DNA of 35,034 nucleotides from Vairimorpha apis BRL 01 (lineage: Eukaryota; Microsporidia; Nosematidae), in assembly GCA_000447185.1 (NCBI GenBank), contig KE647183.1, positions 16,228-51,261 on the forward strand, written 5' to 3'. How positions within the stretch are numbered: the stretch's first letter is position 1; each line of letters begins with the position of its first letter. This document shows positions 9,495-20,226 of the stretch, one piece after another. Both the position numbers and the translations under genes were made by a program. Under the pieces are notes generated by a model. The model worked only from the letters and a program-made list of their open reading frames with translations, was not told where the DNA came from and did not search any database.

Positions 9495-9932
9495 GAATGA
9501 TATAAATATTGTAAAATATTTCATTAAAATTATTGTAAAAAGTTTATTGTATTTAAAATTAATATCTGTTTAAATTAAAGTACATGAAAATTAACTATGG
9601 TTTTTTAATTTAAAAAATTGTATTATTTTTTTTTTGTAACGTATTAAAGATTTAATAATGAAATTTATTTTAAACTTTGTCTTTATATTAATTAGTAAGT
9701 TATTAATTTAAACACATGTTTTTTTTCATTTCTATTGAATAAAATTTTAATAGTTTTATAAAATGTGATTCTTTTATTTAGTAAATATTATTTATATAAT
9801 TTTGTCATCAAAAAATTGTATAAAAATTATTTATAAATAATTAAACAATGAAAAAAATATAATTAAATTCGTTATATTCAAAAAAATTGTTATATTTAAA
9901 TTAAATTTTATTATTTATTATAAATTTTTCAT
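9495..9932. other. Convergent spacer PAQR / DOHH
   Basis: About 440 bases of A/T-rich DNA between converging genes. No frame, hairpin or GC island stands out. Confidence 0.55.
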
Positions 9933-10778
9933 TTAAACAACACAATATTCACTTTCTTTACTATTTATATATCCATGTAAATCCATAGCTACCTCAACAC
10001 TTTCTCTCAATATATCACATTCACTATTCTTATATTTAATTAATTCACACAAACATTCTTTTGTTCCAATAATTCCAAGTGCTTCTGCGCATTCATGTCT
10101 AACCATTCCATGCTCATTTTCCTTCTCCATCATCTCTATTAAAAAAGGTACACTCTTTATATTCTTCATCTGGCCAAATACAAATGAAATTTCATGTTTA
10201 AATAATGAACTGGTATCTTTAAAACCTTGTCCTAAAATTTTTACAGCTTCATCATTATTCAAATTTCGTAAAAAAAACATAGCTTGATATCTTTCATATA
10301 AATCATTACTATTTAAAAATACAAAACAAGCTTCTTCAAAACTGAAATTTCGTGATTTTGCAGGATCTCTTGATCCATAAGGAGAAACGTAATTAGAGTT
10401 AAGATTTTTTAAAGCTAAAAAACATGTCTCTCTGACAGGAATACTACCATCTTTTGTACCAATTTCAAGAGCATTAACAATATCATTTCTTGTATTATAA
10501 TTGCCTAACGCTTCTCCTGCTTCATGTCTTACAATTTCATCTTCATTTTTGTTTAGCAAAACGTCAATAAGTTTAGGAATGGAAACTTCTCTTCTCATTT
10601 GTCCTAAAACATAAGCTGCTTCATGTTTTAAAAGCACAGATGTAGAGTCAAAAGCTTGTTCTATAAACAAAGATGAAGTATCTGTTTCCTCATTTCTTAA
10701 ATAAAATAAAGCTCTCATTCTGTCTGATATTTTTTGTGTATCATCTTTAATTATATTTGAGGCTTTTTCTATGTTCAT
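9933..10778 (-). CDS. DOHH: Deoxyhypusine hydroxylase
   Basis: This enzyme hydroxylates deoxyhypusine in eIF5A, completing hypusine, with a di-iron centre held by HEAT-like repeats (yeast Lia1). Seen here: 281 residues with two symmetrical blocks of helical repeats. The four His-Glu metal motifs are at residues 52-53 (LLKHEAAYVLGQ), 85-86 (VRHEAGEALG), 195-196 (FKHEISFVFGQ) and 228-229 (VRHECAEALG). All ligands are intact. A linker with YGSRDPA joins the halves as in the family. The length is slightly below the usual 300-325. The ATG follows a CCC motif by six bases. The gene is divergent from DPH1, another translation-factor modifying enzyme. Confidence 0.95.
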   Translation of the reverse strand: MNIEKASNIIKDDTQKISDRMRALFYLRNEETDTSSLFIEQAFDSTSVLLKHEAAYVLGQMRREVSIPKLIDVLLNKNEDEIVRHEAGEALGNYNTRNDIVNALEIGTKDGSIPVRETCFLALKNLNSNYVSPYGSRDPAKSRNFSFEEACFVFLNSNDLYERYQAMFFLRNLNNDEAVKILGQGFKDTSSLFKHEISFVFGQMKNIKSVPFLIEMMEKENEHGMVRHECAEALGIIGTKECLCELIKYKNSECDILRESVEVAMDLHGYINSKESEYCVV

Positions 10779-10784
10779 ATTACA

Positions 10785-10787
10785 GGG
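10785..10787 (-). promoter_or_regulatory. CCC start-proximal motif of DOHH
   Basis: On the minus strand it reads ACCCTGTAATATG: CCC, six bases, then the ATG. Confidence 0.6.
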
Positions 10788-11582
10788 TTATAAAATTTAA
10801 AGACTATGATTTGATTTTTACAAATTTCCAAAAAATAAGAAAAATATTTTCAGATAATTTTTATACAAAAGAGCAAAAATTAACAATTATTTATTAAAAA
10901 ATTAACTTTTTTATTGTTTTTAAAAATATAGTTTTCAAAAAAATATGAATTTTGATAAAATATAATTTTTTAATTGTTAAATTTAATTTTAATGCTTAGA
11001 AATATTAATTGTTATGTTAAATCAAAAGATAAATATAATTCTTATAATTTTGAAAATAATTTATGAAGAATATTTATTTAATGTATAATGGTTTTATATT
11101 AATATGTATTACTTTTAATAAGATAAAATATGAATTGATCTTAATAATTATTTTTAAATAATCACATGTTCTTTTTTTATAATGTGTTCCACTACACATT
11201 CTTTCAAAGGTAAAACTTTATAGATATTTTTAAATCTGATTTAAAAATAAACTTGATTAAAGTTCTTTATATTTCAATCTCTTCGATATTATTTATTAAC
11301 TTTTTTGAATTTATTTACTTATGAAATTTTAAAAATAAAAATTATATACTAATTTTTAAATATGTTATAAAAATTTCTTTACGTTTCTAATAATATTAAT
11401 AAAATGATTTTTATAGATATGTAAAACTAAATAATTATTTAACATAAAATCATTATGAAAATATAATAATTAAATTTTTCTTTTTATTAATTATATTTTT
11501 AAAACATAAATTCAATTCTAATAAATTGTTATTTGAAAAAAAATATTATATTTTTGAATTTTAAAAAATAATATTTTTTACA
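10788..11582. other. Divergent spacer DOHH / DPH1
   Basis: About 795 A/T-rich bases between divergent genes. The only local structure is a small perfect hairpin at 11181-11200: AATGTGT, a six-base loop, ACACATT. No gene is seen. Confidence 0.5.
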
Positions 11583-11585
11583 CCC
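11583..11585 (+). promoter_or_regulatory. CCC start-proximal motif of DPH1
   Basis: CCC lies twelve bases before the ATG at 11598, the longest gap among the motifs listed here. Confidence 0.5.
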
Positions 11586-11597
11586 AATCAAATTAGT

Positions 11598-12851
11598 ATG
11601 ACATATTTAATTCCCCCAACACATGATAATTTACCATTTACTAGTCCTTATCTTCCCCCAAATTACAATTTTGAAATAAATAAAACACTTAGAACAATAA
11701 AAAAATATAAATGTAAAATAGTAACACTTCAATTTCCAGATGGTTTACTTAGATACGCACCAGTAATTATTGATTTGATTACTGTTTATACTGATGCTAT
11801 TTGTATTATACTAAATGATGTTGTTTATGGTGCTTGTTGTGTTGATGATTCTAGTATAAAAAGTGATTTGTTAATTCATTACGGACATTCATGTTTAGTT
11901 CCTGTTACAGAAATGTCTTGTAAAGTTTTATATGTGTTTGTAGATATACAAATCGATGTGGAACACTTGTATAATATTATTAAGAAACAATTTATTGGAG
12001 AAACTGAAATTAGTGTTATAGGAACTATTCAGTTTAATAGTAGTATGAATAGATTAAAAATGCTTTGTGTTAAAGAAAGTAATGAAAGATGTAAAAATGA
12101 AATAACTTCATATGAAAAAAATGAAAATGAAGTTGATAGGCTTACATGCGAAATTAGTCAAAATAAATCAAAAAATTTAAATATTTCTAATAAAAAAAAT
12201 GAAAATGATTTTAACAATAATTTTACCATATCTAAATTAAACAATAATACCGAAAAAAGTCAAAACTGTACCAAAGTGCTTATACCACAAATCAAACCGC
12301 TTAGTAAAGGAGAAGTCCTTGGATGCACATCTCCTAAAATATCATCATCAATAATAATAAGTATAGGTGATGGAAGATTTCATTTAGAGAGTGTTATGAT
12401 TAATAATCCTACCAAAACTTTTTATAAATATTGTCCTTTTAACAAAGTACTAACAAGAGAATTTTATAATTATACAGTACTTCTCACTAAACGTCAACAA
12501 TCTATACATAAAGCAATGACAGAAAGTAAAACGTTTGGTATAATACTTGGAAGTTTAGGAAAACAAGGAAATAAAACAATTTTAAACAATATCAAAAATA
12601 GATTGAAAAATTATAAATTATATATTTTTATGATGGAAGAAATAACTCCTCGTTTATTAGATAGATATCCATTTATCGATTCATATGTGCAAATATCATG
12701 TCCACGTCTTAGTACAGATTGGAGCGATTCGTTTAGTAAACCGTTATTATCGCCTTTTGAAGTTTTTTATGAGGGTGGCGATTATAAACTAGATTATTAT
12801 AGTAATGAAGGTTATGGCCCACACAAAAATTATAACAACGTTAAAGTTTGA
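11598..12851 (+). CDS. DPH1: Diphthamide biosynthesis protein 1 (radical SAM-like 3-amino-3-carboxypropyl transferase subunit)
   Basis: With DPH2, DPH1 starts diphthamide synthesis on a histidine of eEF2, using a [4Fe-4S] cluster to cleave S-adenosylmethionine. Seen here: PPNYNFEINKTLRTIKK at the N-terminus; VVYGACCVDD (Cys80/81), LGCTSP (Cys243) and SCPRLS (Cys368), the three cluster cysteines; and HYGHSCLVP, TIQF, IGDGRFHLESVMI, LTREFY and IILGSLGKQG, all characteristic of DPH1 and not DPH2. Residues about 158-226 are an Asn/Lys-rich low-complexity insert inside the catalytic fold, between TIQF and PQIKPLS. Apart from that insert the length is normal. The ATG at 11598 follows CCC by twelve bases. 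The A8 run in the insert (12192-12199) is in frame. Confidence 0.95.
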   Translation: MTYLIPPTHDNLPFTSPYLPPNYNFEINKTLRTIKKYKCKIVTLQFPDGLLRYAPVIIDLITVYTDAICIILNDVVYGACCVDDSSIKSDLLIHYGHSCLVPVTEMSCKVLYVFVDIQIDVEHLYNIIKKQFIGETEISVIGTIQFNSSMNRLKMLCVKESNERCKNEITSYEKNENEVDRLTCEISQNKSKNLNISNKKNENDFNNNFTISKLNNNTEKSQNCTKVLIPQIKPLSKGEVLGCTSPKISSSIIISIGDGRFHLESVMINNPTKTFYKYCPFNKVLTREFYNYTVLLTKRQQSIHKAMTESKTFGIILGSLGKQGNKTILNNIKNRLKNYKLYIFMMEEITPRLLDRYPFIDSYVQISCPRLSTDWSDSFSKPLLSPFEVFYEGGDYKLDYYSNEGYGPHKNYNNVKV

Positions 12852-13160
12852 ACCTGCATATTATAAAAAAATTTAAATATAATTAACATCTTATAAATAT
12901 GAATTTTTTTATTTTTAATTATATTATCAATTTTAATTTAAGAAATAATGTAATTAATATTTTGTTTATATTTTAAATGTAATTTATTCAAATATATTAT
13001 ATGAATAAAATTTTACAAAATAAAAAGCTTAAATTCTGTTTTTTTAAGAATCTTCACAATTTAAAATATATTTCTAGTATTTTACTGCGTATAAAAATTA
13101 TATTTAAAATTTAAATATATAACTGTTTTTTAAAAATCAAAACTTAAATAATTTTTTAAT
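12852..13160. other. Convergent spacer DPH1 / CDT1-like
   Basis: About 310 A/T-rich bases between convergent genes. Nothing further is seen. Confidence 0.5.
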
Positions 13161-14423
13161 TTATACATTCATAGATTTTCTTTTGAGATATTCATGTCCA
13201 AAAATATTTTTAAATTGATATGAATCTTCTTCTACTATTAACTTTTTTAAATAATTATATCCATCGTATAAATCAAATACTTTAATAATTTCTGATACTT
13301 TAATGCATTGTTTTTTTTCCTTTTTGTAGTATTTATTTAATTTTTTTAAAAATAAAGAATTATCTGTTTTTTGAGATTCAATAATAAACTTTTCTTTTCT
13401 TTGTATTTCTCTTTCTTTAATTCTTTCTAATATTGAAAGTTTTTTATTATTTGTATATTTACATTCTTTATCGACATTTTTATCTAAAACACATATTTTT
13501 TCTGTGATAATTGTTTTATCACAAATGTTATCAATGACCTCATTTTCCTTTAAATCATCTTTATTTTCAGTAAATATTATTGAACGTGGAATATCACATA
13601 CATCTTCATCTACTCTTTTTGTTTTATCCTTGTTTTCCTGATAATATTCCCATAGAATTCTATCAAATTCATCATTATCAATAAGTAATTTAAATGTAAA
13701 TGTATTTTCATCGTTGTATTTTATTAACTTAATAATTATCTTTTCTTTAATTAGATATTTAATTTGTTCAATATCTTTTAAATAAATTTTATTTTTTAAT
13801 ATTTGTTCCATTGAATTAACAAGAACTGAAAAAATATTACTTAAATTCCTATTCATATTATATTTTTGAATTGTATTCATAACACGGTAGATTCTGCTTA
13901 AGTTAAGATATTTTTTAGGCAAAAGAACGTGTTTATTAATTGTATTATAATCAGAGCATTTTAATTTCATAGCTGTATGTGGAATTGATTTATATTTCTC
14001 CTTATTGCTGTCTGTTGATTTCTCAGTTTTTTTAATACTTTTTATTTGATTATCTGTTTTTAATGAAATAATTAGAGATGATTTTTGCAGTTTTTTATTA
14101 TTAATATCGTAATCTTTAGATAATTTATCTAATTTTTTGAATTTTTTGTCGGTATTTATATCACTATAACAATTTTTAAGTCTTATAATACTATTACAAT
14201 TTTTTATATTATCAACATATTTGTCAATTTGATTTTTTTCACATTCTAAATGATTTATTTTTACATTATCAGATATACCGTTATTTTTATCTGTCAGTAT
14301 TTTTATATTATTATCATTTTGAATTTCAAAGAAGTCAATTTTATTTGTTACGAGAACTTCTTGACTGCTATTAGATTCTTTTATTTTCTTCTTTTTTATG
14401 TATTTAAATATTCCATTATTCAT
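13161..14423 (-). CDS. CDT1: CDT1-like replication licensing factor
   Basis: CDT1 brings the MCM2-7 helicase to ORC/Cdc6 at origins. Two parts of this 420-residue protein fit the family. At residues 168-247, LPKKYLNLSRIYRVMNTI and the following helices plus KLIKYNDENTFTFKLL resemble the central winged-helix domain (LPxKYxxLxxxFRxxDTI ... Y). At 329-415, SILERIKEREIQRKEKF followed by a helical domain resembles the C-terminal MCM-binding winged helix, which begins SLLERIRAKE in animals. The first 165 residues are Lys/Asn-rich and disordered, like the regulatory N-terminus of CDT1. The ATG is preceded only by CC (14429-14430 on the plus strand), a weak form of the start motif. The match is by short motifs and order, so confidence is moderate. 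Confidence 0.65.
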   Translation of the reverse strand: MNNGIFKYIKKKKIKESNSSQEVLVTNKIDFFEIQNDNNIKILTDKNNGISDNVKINHLECEKNQIDKYVDNIKNCNSIIRLKNCYSDINTDKKFKKLDKLSKDYDINNKKLQKSSLIISLKTDNQIKSIKKTEKSTDSNKEKYKSIPHTAMKLKCSDYNTINKHVLLPKKYLNLSRIYRVMNTIQKYNMNRNLSNIFSVLVNSMEQILKNKIYLKDIEQIKYLIKEKIIIKLIKYNDENTFTFKLLIDNDEFDRILWEYYQENKDKTKRVDEDVCDIPRSIIFTENKDDLKENEVIDNICDKTIITEKICVLDKNVDKECKYTNNKKLSILERIKEREIQRKEKFIIESQKTDNSLFLKKLNKYYKKEKKQCIKVSEIIKVFDLYDGYNYLKKLIVEEDSYQFKNIFGHEYLKRKSMNV

Positions 14424-16384
14424 ATTAAGGATATAAAAAATAAAAATAGGAATTATCTTTTTAAAAAAAAATTTTTATAAATATGTAAATATAAAAAATT
14501 TTATTCATATTACCACATTTCTTAATTATTTCTAATTAGTCATTTTAATATTATAAGAAAATTTAAACAAACTATAAGTTAATTTTTTAAAATTTAAAAA
14601 TTTAGTATTATTGTATTTTTATAAATTTAGTAATAAAAATAAAATTTAAAGTTATTTTAAAAATATGTGAATATTAATTTTTTAAAAAATCAATTTTTAT
14701 AAATATATATTTAATTAATAATACATCTTGTTACAAATAAATATACTTATTTTATTTAGATAAAATTCAATTTCTTTTAAATATATATATTACTGTTATA
14801 AACCGTTTATTTAAATCAAAATTTTTAGTATATATATATTCATGATATTATGTAAGTAAAATTTAATATAAATTACAATAAATAAGAAAATGTAAGATTT
14901 TAAGATAAATTAAATATGTGTTTTTTTATAGTGTATAATTTTTAAATTTAGTTTGAACAAAAACAAAAAAAAACACTAACATTAAATTGTATTTGTGTAT
15001 GTTTTTTTTTGTATTTTTTTTTTTAAAAAATGTTAAGAAAGAAACAATATTTTTTTACTCTGTTAGTAATTTTAATTTAATTTAAATACTTTCGACCTTT
15101 TAAGTATTTTATGATATATTTTTTGCTATTGATTTATTCATTAAATTTTAATACAAATTTCTTAATGTAAATAACATTATAAAGTATTATTCTTTAATCT
15201 TTATTTTTTCAAAAAATTATTGTATTTGTCATAACTATCAAATGATTAATTATCCAATCACAAATTTTTTAATTTTGCTTATAGACATTTTAAAGTATAA
15301 TTGTTGATTATTTTATTTAAAATTGTTAAATTTTTAATTTATCTTTTTTTATTCATCAACACGTAACAATCATTAAATAATAATATATTTATTGCATTGA
15401 ATTAAATCTATAAATAACATGAATTGTTGTTGTTTTTACATAATTAAAATTTTAATAAATTTTTAATTTTATACAGAAGTGTAAAATTTATTTTTAAAAA
15501 TCAAATTGATCCTTTTAATAAATTTTCTAAAAAAATTCCAATATGTTTTGAAGATATAAATAAAAATTTATTAAAAAAAATAAACATTTATATATTTTCT
15601 TGTAAGAATAAATTCAATTTTTTTAATCATAAATTAAAATGATAAATTAAGATATAGATTTATAAAAAATAAGAAAATGTTTTTAAATTCGTTTATGTAA
15701 ATAAAAATTCTATAAACAAAAATTTGTTATCTTTTTTTCTTCTAGTTAAAATAATTTAAAAATAAAATGATTAAATTATTTTTTGATCATATAACTATTT
15801 AATTTATCAAAATTTTCATCTCATTTTTTTCATATATCTATTATTATTTTGCTTATTTCAAAGATATAACAATTTTAAGTTTTAATATATTTCCTATTTT
15901 TTAAATTACATTATCATTGATTTATATAATATAAGTTTTTGTAAAAACAAATTTTAATAAAAAATAAATTTTGTTTTTATATAAATATAAATAAAATATA
16001 CAAAAATGTCTTTATATTTCATTTTTATCTTCAAATATTCCTGTAAAAAAATATATTATTATATAATCAAAAAAAAATTCCTTAATTATATTAAAGTTGA
16101 CATTTGGAATTTTTAAAAAAAACAAATATTAATTATATTTACCATAAAACAGTTAATATATGTTTTTAAAAAAATAAAAATCAAATTTTTAAAATAAATG
16201 TATTTTTATTTTTAAATTAGATAAAATAATTATCTAAAAATAAATAAATATTTATGAATATAAATTGCTATATAAATACATATATTTAACAAAATGCATA
16301 AAATGAAAATTTTAAATAAAAATAAATTAAAACCAAAAATAAAAGTAAAAAAAATTATAAATTCTATATTATTTAATAAAAAAA
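14424..16384. other. ~2-kb AT desert
   Basis: Nearly two kilobases of A/T sequence with long T and A runs and no CCC/GGG motif. A reading for tRNA arms, conserved peptides and inverted repeats found nothing convincing on either strand. Confidence 0.55.
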
Positions 16385-16996
16385 TTAAATATTATTCATT
16401 CTATTATCAAACTCATTCATTACTTCTCTGTAAAAAGAACCTTTCAATGTTGAAGTACTTTTAAAAATTTCTTTATCATATTTTTTTAAACTAACATGAT
16501 GTTCATCATCTAATTCTTGCATAGTAGTATTACAACTAATGTTGTCGCTATTATCTTTATATATACTTTTGGTTTCATATGTTAAAACTGGACTTTCTAT
16601 TCCAGAATCTCTATCTATATTAAAATAAGATTTTTCAACTTCTTTATCTTTTTGTTCTTCATTTTGAATCAATGAATATTTTATACTATAATCATTATCA
16701 GATAATGAATTAATTTCTAAAATATCAGAAAAACTTTTAATCTTAAAAATTGGCTTGTTTACTGTATTAGAATAAAAACAACAAAACAAACGTTCAAAAA
16801 ATCCTTTTTGTTTTTTTGGTTGTTCATTTTTAATAATAATATTGCTAGTTATTACTGGAATATTTTCATAATCAAATTCAAATTCTTTAACATTATCATT
16901 TTTATTTAAAATATTATTTTCTTTTAATATATAATTAGTCATATCTACAATCTGTTCATTTAAACTGCCACATAATATTAAATTGAAGAATAACAT
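16385..16996 (-). CDS. Unrecognised 203-residue protein with signal-like N-terminus
   Basis: I do not recognise a family. The first ten residues (MLFFNLILCG) are hydrophobic, like a short signal peptide, but there is no basic n-region. A compact basic/cysteine segment, KKQKGFFERLFCCFYSN (about residues 62-78), could be a lipid-modified or membrane-peripheral patch. The rest is acidic and serine-rich, with DRDSGIESP and a helical end (GSFYREVMNEFDNRM). The ATG follows CCCC by four bases, so the gene is very probably expressed. It sits alone in an AT desert, flanked by about 2 kb on each side. It may be a secreted or inner-membrane lineage-specific protein; no function is inferred. Confidence 0.65.
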   Translation of the reverse strand: MLFFNLILCGSLNEQIVDMTNYILKENNILNKNDNVKEFEFDYENIPVITSNIIIKNEQPKKQKGFFERLFCCFYSNTVNKPIFKIKSFSDILEINSLSDNDYSIKYSLIQNEEQKDKEVEKSYFNIDRDSGIESPVLTYETKSIYKDNSDNISCNTTMQELDDEHHVSLKKYDKEIFKSTSTLKGSFYREVMNEFDNRMNNI

Positions 16997-17000
16997 TAAA

Positions 17001-17004
17001 GGGG
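17001..17004 (-). promoter_or_regulatory. CCCC start-proximal motif of the 203-residue gene
   Basis: On the minus strand it reads GCCCCTTTAATG: CCCC, four bases, ATG. It is the main evidence that this otherwise unknown frame is a gene. Confidence 0.6.
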
Positions 17005-18843
17005 CTTATTCAATTTCTCTTAAATTTTGCTTGTAATTCTATTGATTAAAATTATTTAATTACAAATTTATTTTGATTTATAAAAATAAATTTTTGACTT
17101 AAAAAAAATCAAATGTCTAAAATAATATTTTTATTTCTTTTTTTTATACAAAGATAAATACATTATATATCTTAAACACATTTTTATCAATTAAGTTTTA
17201 TATTTTAAGTATTGTTAAATTAATAATACAAGTGAATTTGTATTTTTTAATTAAATATTAAATTAATGACTGATGGCATAATTTAAATCAAAAAAATTGA
17301 TACAATAATCAATTAAACAAATTAAAATTTAAGATTTTTTATTTAAATTATGTTGTTTCTTTAATAAGAAAAAAATTACTTTTCTTCTTAATTACGATTT
17401 AGTTGTAAAAAATTTTTATACAACAATCATATTAAAAAAAATCTTATAATAAACTGTTATTTTGGTATTTATAAAATTCAAAGTTTTTTTATATTTAAAA
17501 TTATATTAAATATCATTGTAAATTTTAAAAATTATAACCAATTTTTGAGATATTTTATAAAATTAAACTAAATATATTTTTCTTAAATATTTATAATTTT
17601 ATTTTTTCTTTATGTATGTCGATAAATAATGTATAATCATCAAGATATCAACTTTAATTTTTTATTTTTAATTTACAAATTAAATTTTATCTATTTTTTA
17701 ATAAAAATATATCATAAACGTAAAGTACAATTAATTAGTTATAAAAAAAATTTTACTAAATATTATAATTATCAAAATTAATAATTAATATTTTAATATG
17801 AAATTGTAAATTAAAAAAAGCTCTATTTAAATTATTTTTATTTTTAATTTATACACATCATAATTTAAAATTAAAAATTTTACATCAAAAAATATTTTAT
17901 TTGAAAATTTTAAATTTTTAAAATTATGTGCAATATATAAATTGTAAAATTATTTTTTCATTTACATGCGTAAAAAAGTAAATAAAATTATAAAAGATAT
18001 ATAAATAGAATTAGTATCGATTTTTTAACTTGTAATTTTTAACTGTATTTTAATCAAAACTATTAAATAATATGAAAATTATGAATATCACGTAATATAA
18101 ATAATTTCACAGTTTTATGTTTTTAAAAAATACTTGTCTTAGATTACTATAAAAATATAATTTAAGTATAATTTTATCTTTTTATACAAAATTATTTATA
18201 TAATTTGTTGTATCTTATAATAATATCTTAGTTTTAACTAAATAGCATATAACTATGTTAAAACAAATATTATTTTTAATAATATTATCTTTATGTTAAT
18301 TTTACTTATATATTTTGATTTCTTTAAATACTACAAAAATAAAAGTATATCAATTACTTACTTTTTATTTATATTAAAAAATGTAACTGTTGCGTCATAA
18401 CTTATTTTAAAAAATATTATAATTTGTTAAAAAAAACATAAAAAGAATTTATTACAATTGATTATTTTATGTAAAAAAAATTATAATATTTTTACTTTCT
18501 AATAAAATAATTTTTTTTTAAATTTAAATATAAATGCTGATTTGGATTATGTTGTATATCTTTTAATTAATAATTGTATAAATATTTATTTACCATTGTT
18601 ATTATTTGATTAAAATTTTGTACATAAAATATTTAGTTTTTTTATAGTTGTGTCAATAAATTAAAATATATCATTCTTAAATATAAAAAACTCAATCAAA
18701 TCAAAATTTTCATTTATATTGATTTTTTTAATATCACAAAAATATGTTTAATAGTAATACTATAAAAAGTTTTATAATGAATTTAAGTATTTATTCTTTA
18801 ATAAAATTTTATAAAATTTAAATAATTTTTAAAAATTAATCTA
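17005..18843. other. ~1.8-kb AT desert
   Basis: Only A/T-rich sequence. No C-rich start motif, coding-like frame, tRNA or repeat element is recognised. Confidence 0.55.
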
Positions 18844-20220
18844 CTATTTTAAGACAACTAATGAATTTATTTTAAAAATTAAAAACGAGTTTTTTTTTAT
18901 TTTCATAATCATACCACATAAATTATAAATTATAAATAAAAGTTTTGGTTGTTTTTCTAATTTTGATAAACAATATAAATCTTGTACATTTCTAGAACTG
19001 CATAAAAAATACAATCTTAATTTTGATAAATAATTTTGACCTTCCAAAATATCATCATAAATATTTAAAAAAAGTTTATATTTGAAATCATTATAAAATT
19101 TAACATCAGTAAAATTAATTATAAAATCTCTTCTCACAGGTGTATAAAATATTACATTAAAAATTCTTATTTTGTGATCAAATTTAAATTTAAAATTGCT
19201 TATATCGTTTAATATCAATAACAAAAAAATTTTAGATATCGATAGTGAAGAAATGTTACTTCTTTTTTTATTCCAAATGTATGACATACTATATATACAA
19301 ATATCTTGCATTAATTTATCCTTGCATTTTAATATAACATCTAAAAGATACATTATTTTTAAATTATAAGAACAATATCTTATTTGTTTGTATATTTCTA
19401 TTTTTGATTTATTAAAAATTTTATTAATAATTAATTTTAACTTATTTGAATTAGGTAACAATTCTAAATTGTTATACATGCACAATATATTAGTTTTTTT
19501 GAAATTTTTGCTTAATTTATCTTTAAACAAATTTACAAAGTTTTTACAAGGTTGTCTATATATATTTTTTTGCATATTTGATGTATTTAATGTTCTATCT
19601 TCAAAAATTTCAAAACATAGCTTGTAAAAATATGATAAACTTTTTATATTTCCGTTTGCTATAAAATACGAACATATCTTTATCTTATTCAATAAATTTA
19701 CGTTTGTTTTTTTAAAAATGCATAAAGTATTAAATAAATCATTTAAAAATATTCCTAATATGTAAAAAAATTCTAATCTATGTTTATTATTTTTTAGTAA
19801 ATTATAAAGATAAATTATAGAGTAATCTTCTAACTTAATAGAATTATAGAAATTTTCATTTTCTTTATAAAATAAATTTTCAAGATTGTTTATTATATGT
19901 TTAAAACCATTTGGATTTTTATAATTACCAAAAAATTCCAATTCCACCTCAGATAAATATTCAAGTTTGATTTTGCAAACATAATGATCATTTTCTGTTT
20001 TCTTTATATCTTCTAAAGTATAAAACGGCCACAATTTTTTTTTAAATATTTCTAATCTTTTATTTTCTATAAATATTATATCATTTTTTAATTTATCATT
20101 AGCAGAAATATTTCTTATACTTAAGATATCTTCGGTAAAATTGGTTGGATTTTTTTTAATTAAACAGTTTTTAATAATAGTACAACAAAGAAAAATTTTT
20201 AATTTTGTCAAAATATCCAT
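18844..20220 (-). CDS. Unrecognised 458-residue Lys/Asn/Cys-containing protein with signal-like N-terminus
   Basis: I do not recognise a family. The N-terminus MDILTKLKIFLCCTIIKNC has a basic then hydrophobic stretch compatible with a signal peptide. The body is rich in Lys, Asn, Leu and Ile with scattered cysteines and looks alpha-helical, without repeats I can define. A segment near residues 64-98 (LWPFYTLEDIKK, KIKLEYLSEVELEFFGNYKNP) looks the most constrained. The ATG follows CCC by three bases, and the frame is uninterrupted over 458 codons in AT-rich DNA; both support a real gene. The desert position and secretory start fit a lineage-specific exported protein; that is inference only. 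Confidence 0.7.
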   Translation of the reverse strand: MDILTKLKIFLCCTIIKNCLIKKNPTNFTEDILSIRNISANDKLKNDIIFIENKRLEIFKKKLWPFYTLEDIKKTENDHYVCKIKLEYLSEVELEFFGNYKNPNGFKHIINNLENLFYKENENFYNSIKLEDYSIIYLYNLLKNNKHRLEFFYILGIFLNDLFNTLCIFKKTNVNLLNKIKICSYFIANGNIKSLSYFYKLCFEIFEDRTLNTSNMQKNIYRQPCKNFVNLFKDKLSKNFKKTNILCMYNNLELLPNSNKLKLIINKIFNKSKIEIYKQIRYCSYNLKIMYLLDVILKCKDKLMQDICIYSMSYIWNKKRSNISSLSISKIFLLLILNDISNFKFKFDHKIRIFNVIFYTPVRRDFIINFTDVKFYNDFKYKLFLNIYDDILEGQNYLSKLRLYFLCSSRNVQDLYCLSKLEKQPKLLFIIYNLCGMIMKIKKNSFLIFKINSLVVLK

Positions 20221-20223
20221 TTT

Positions 20224-20226
20224 GGG
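20224..20226 (-). promoter_or_regulatory. CCC start-proximal motif of the 458-residue gene
   Basis: On the minus strand it reads ACCCAAAATG: CCC, three bases, ATG. Confidence 0.6.

Noticed and set aside
14250..14480. Plus-strand frame over the CDT1-like N-terminus
   Set aside because: Antisense shadow rich in Ile, Phe and Tyr; the minus-strand frame is longer and has family motifs.
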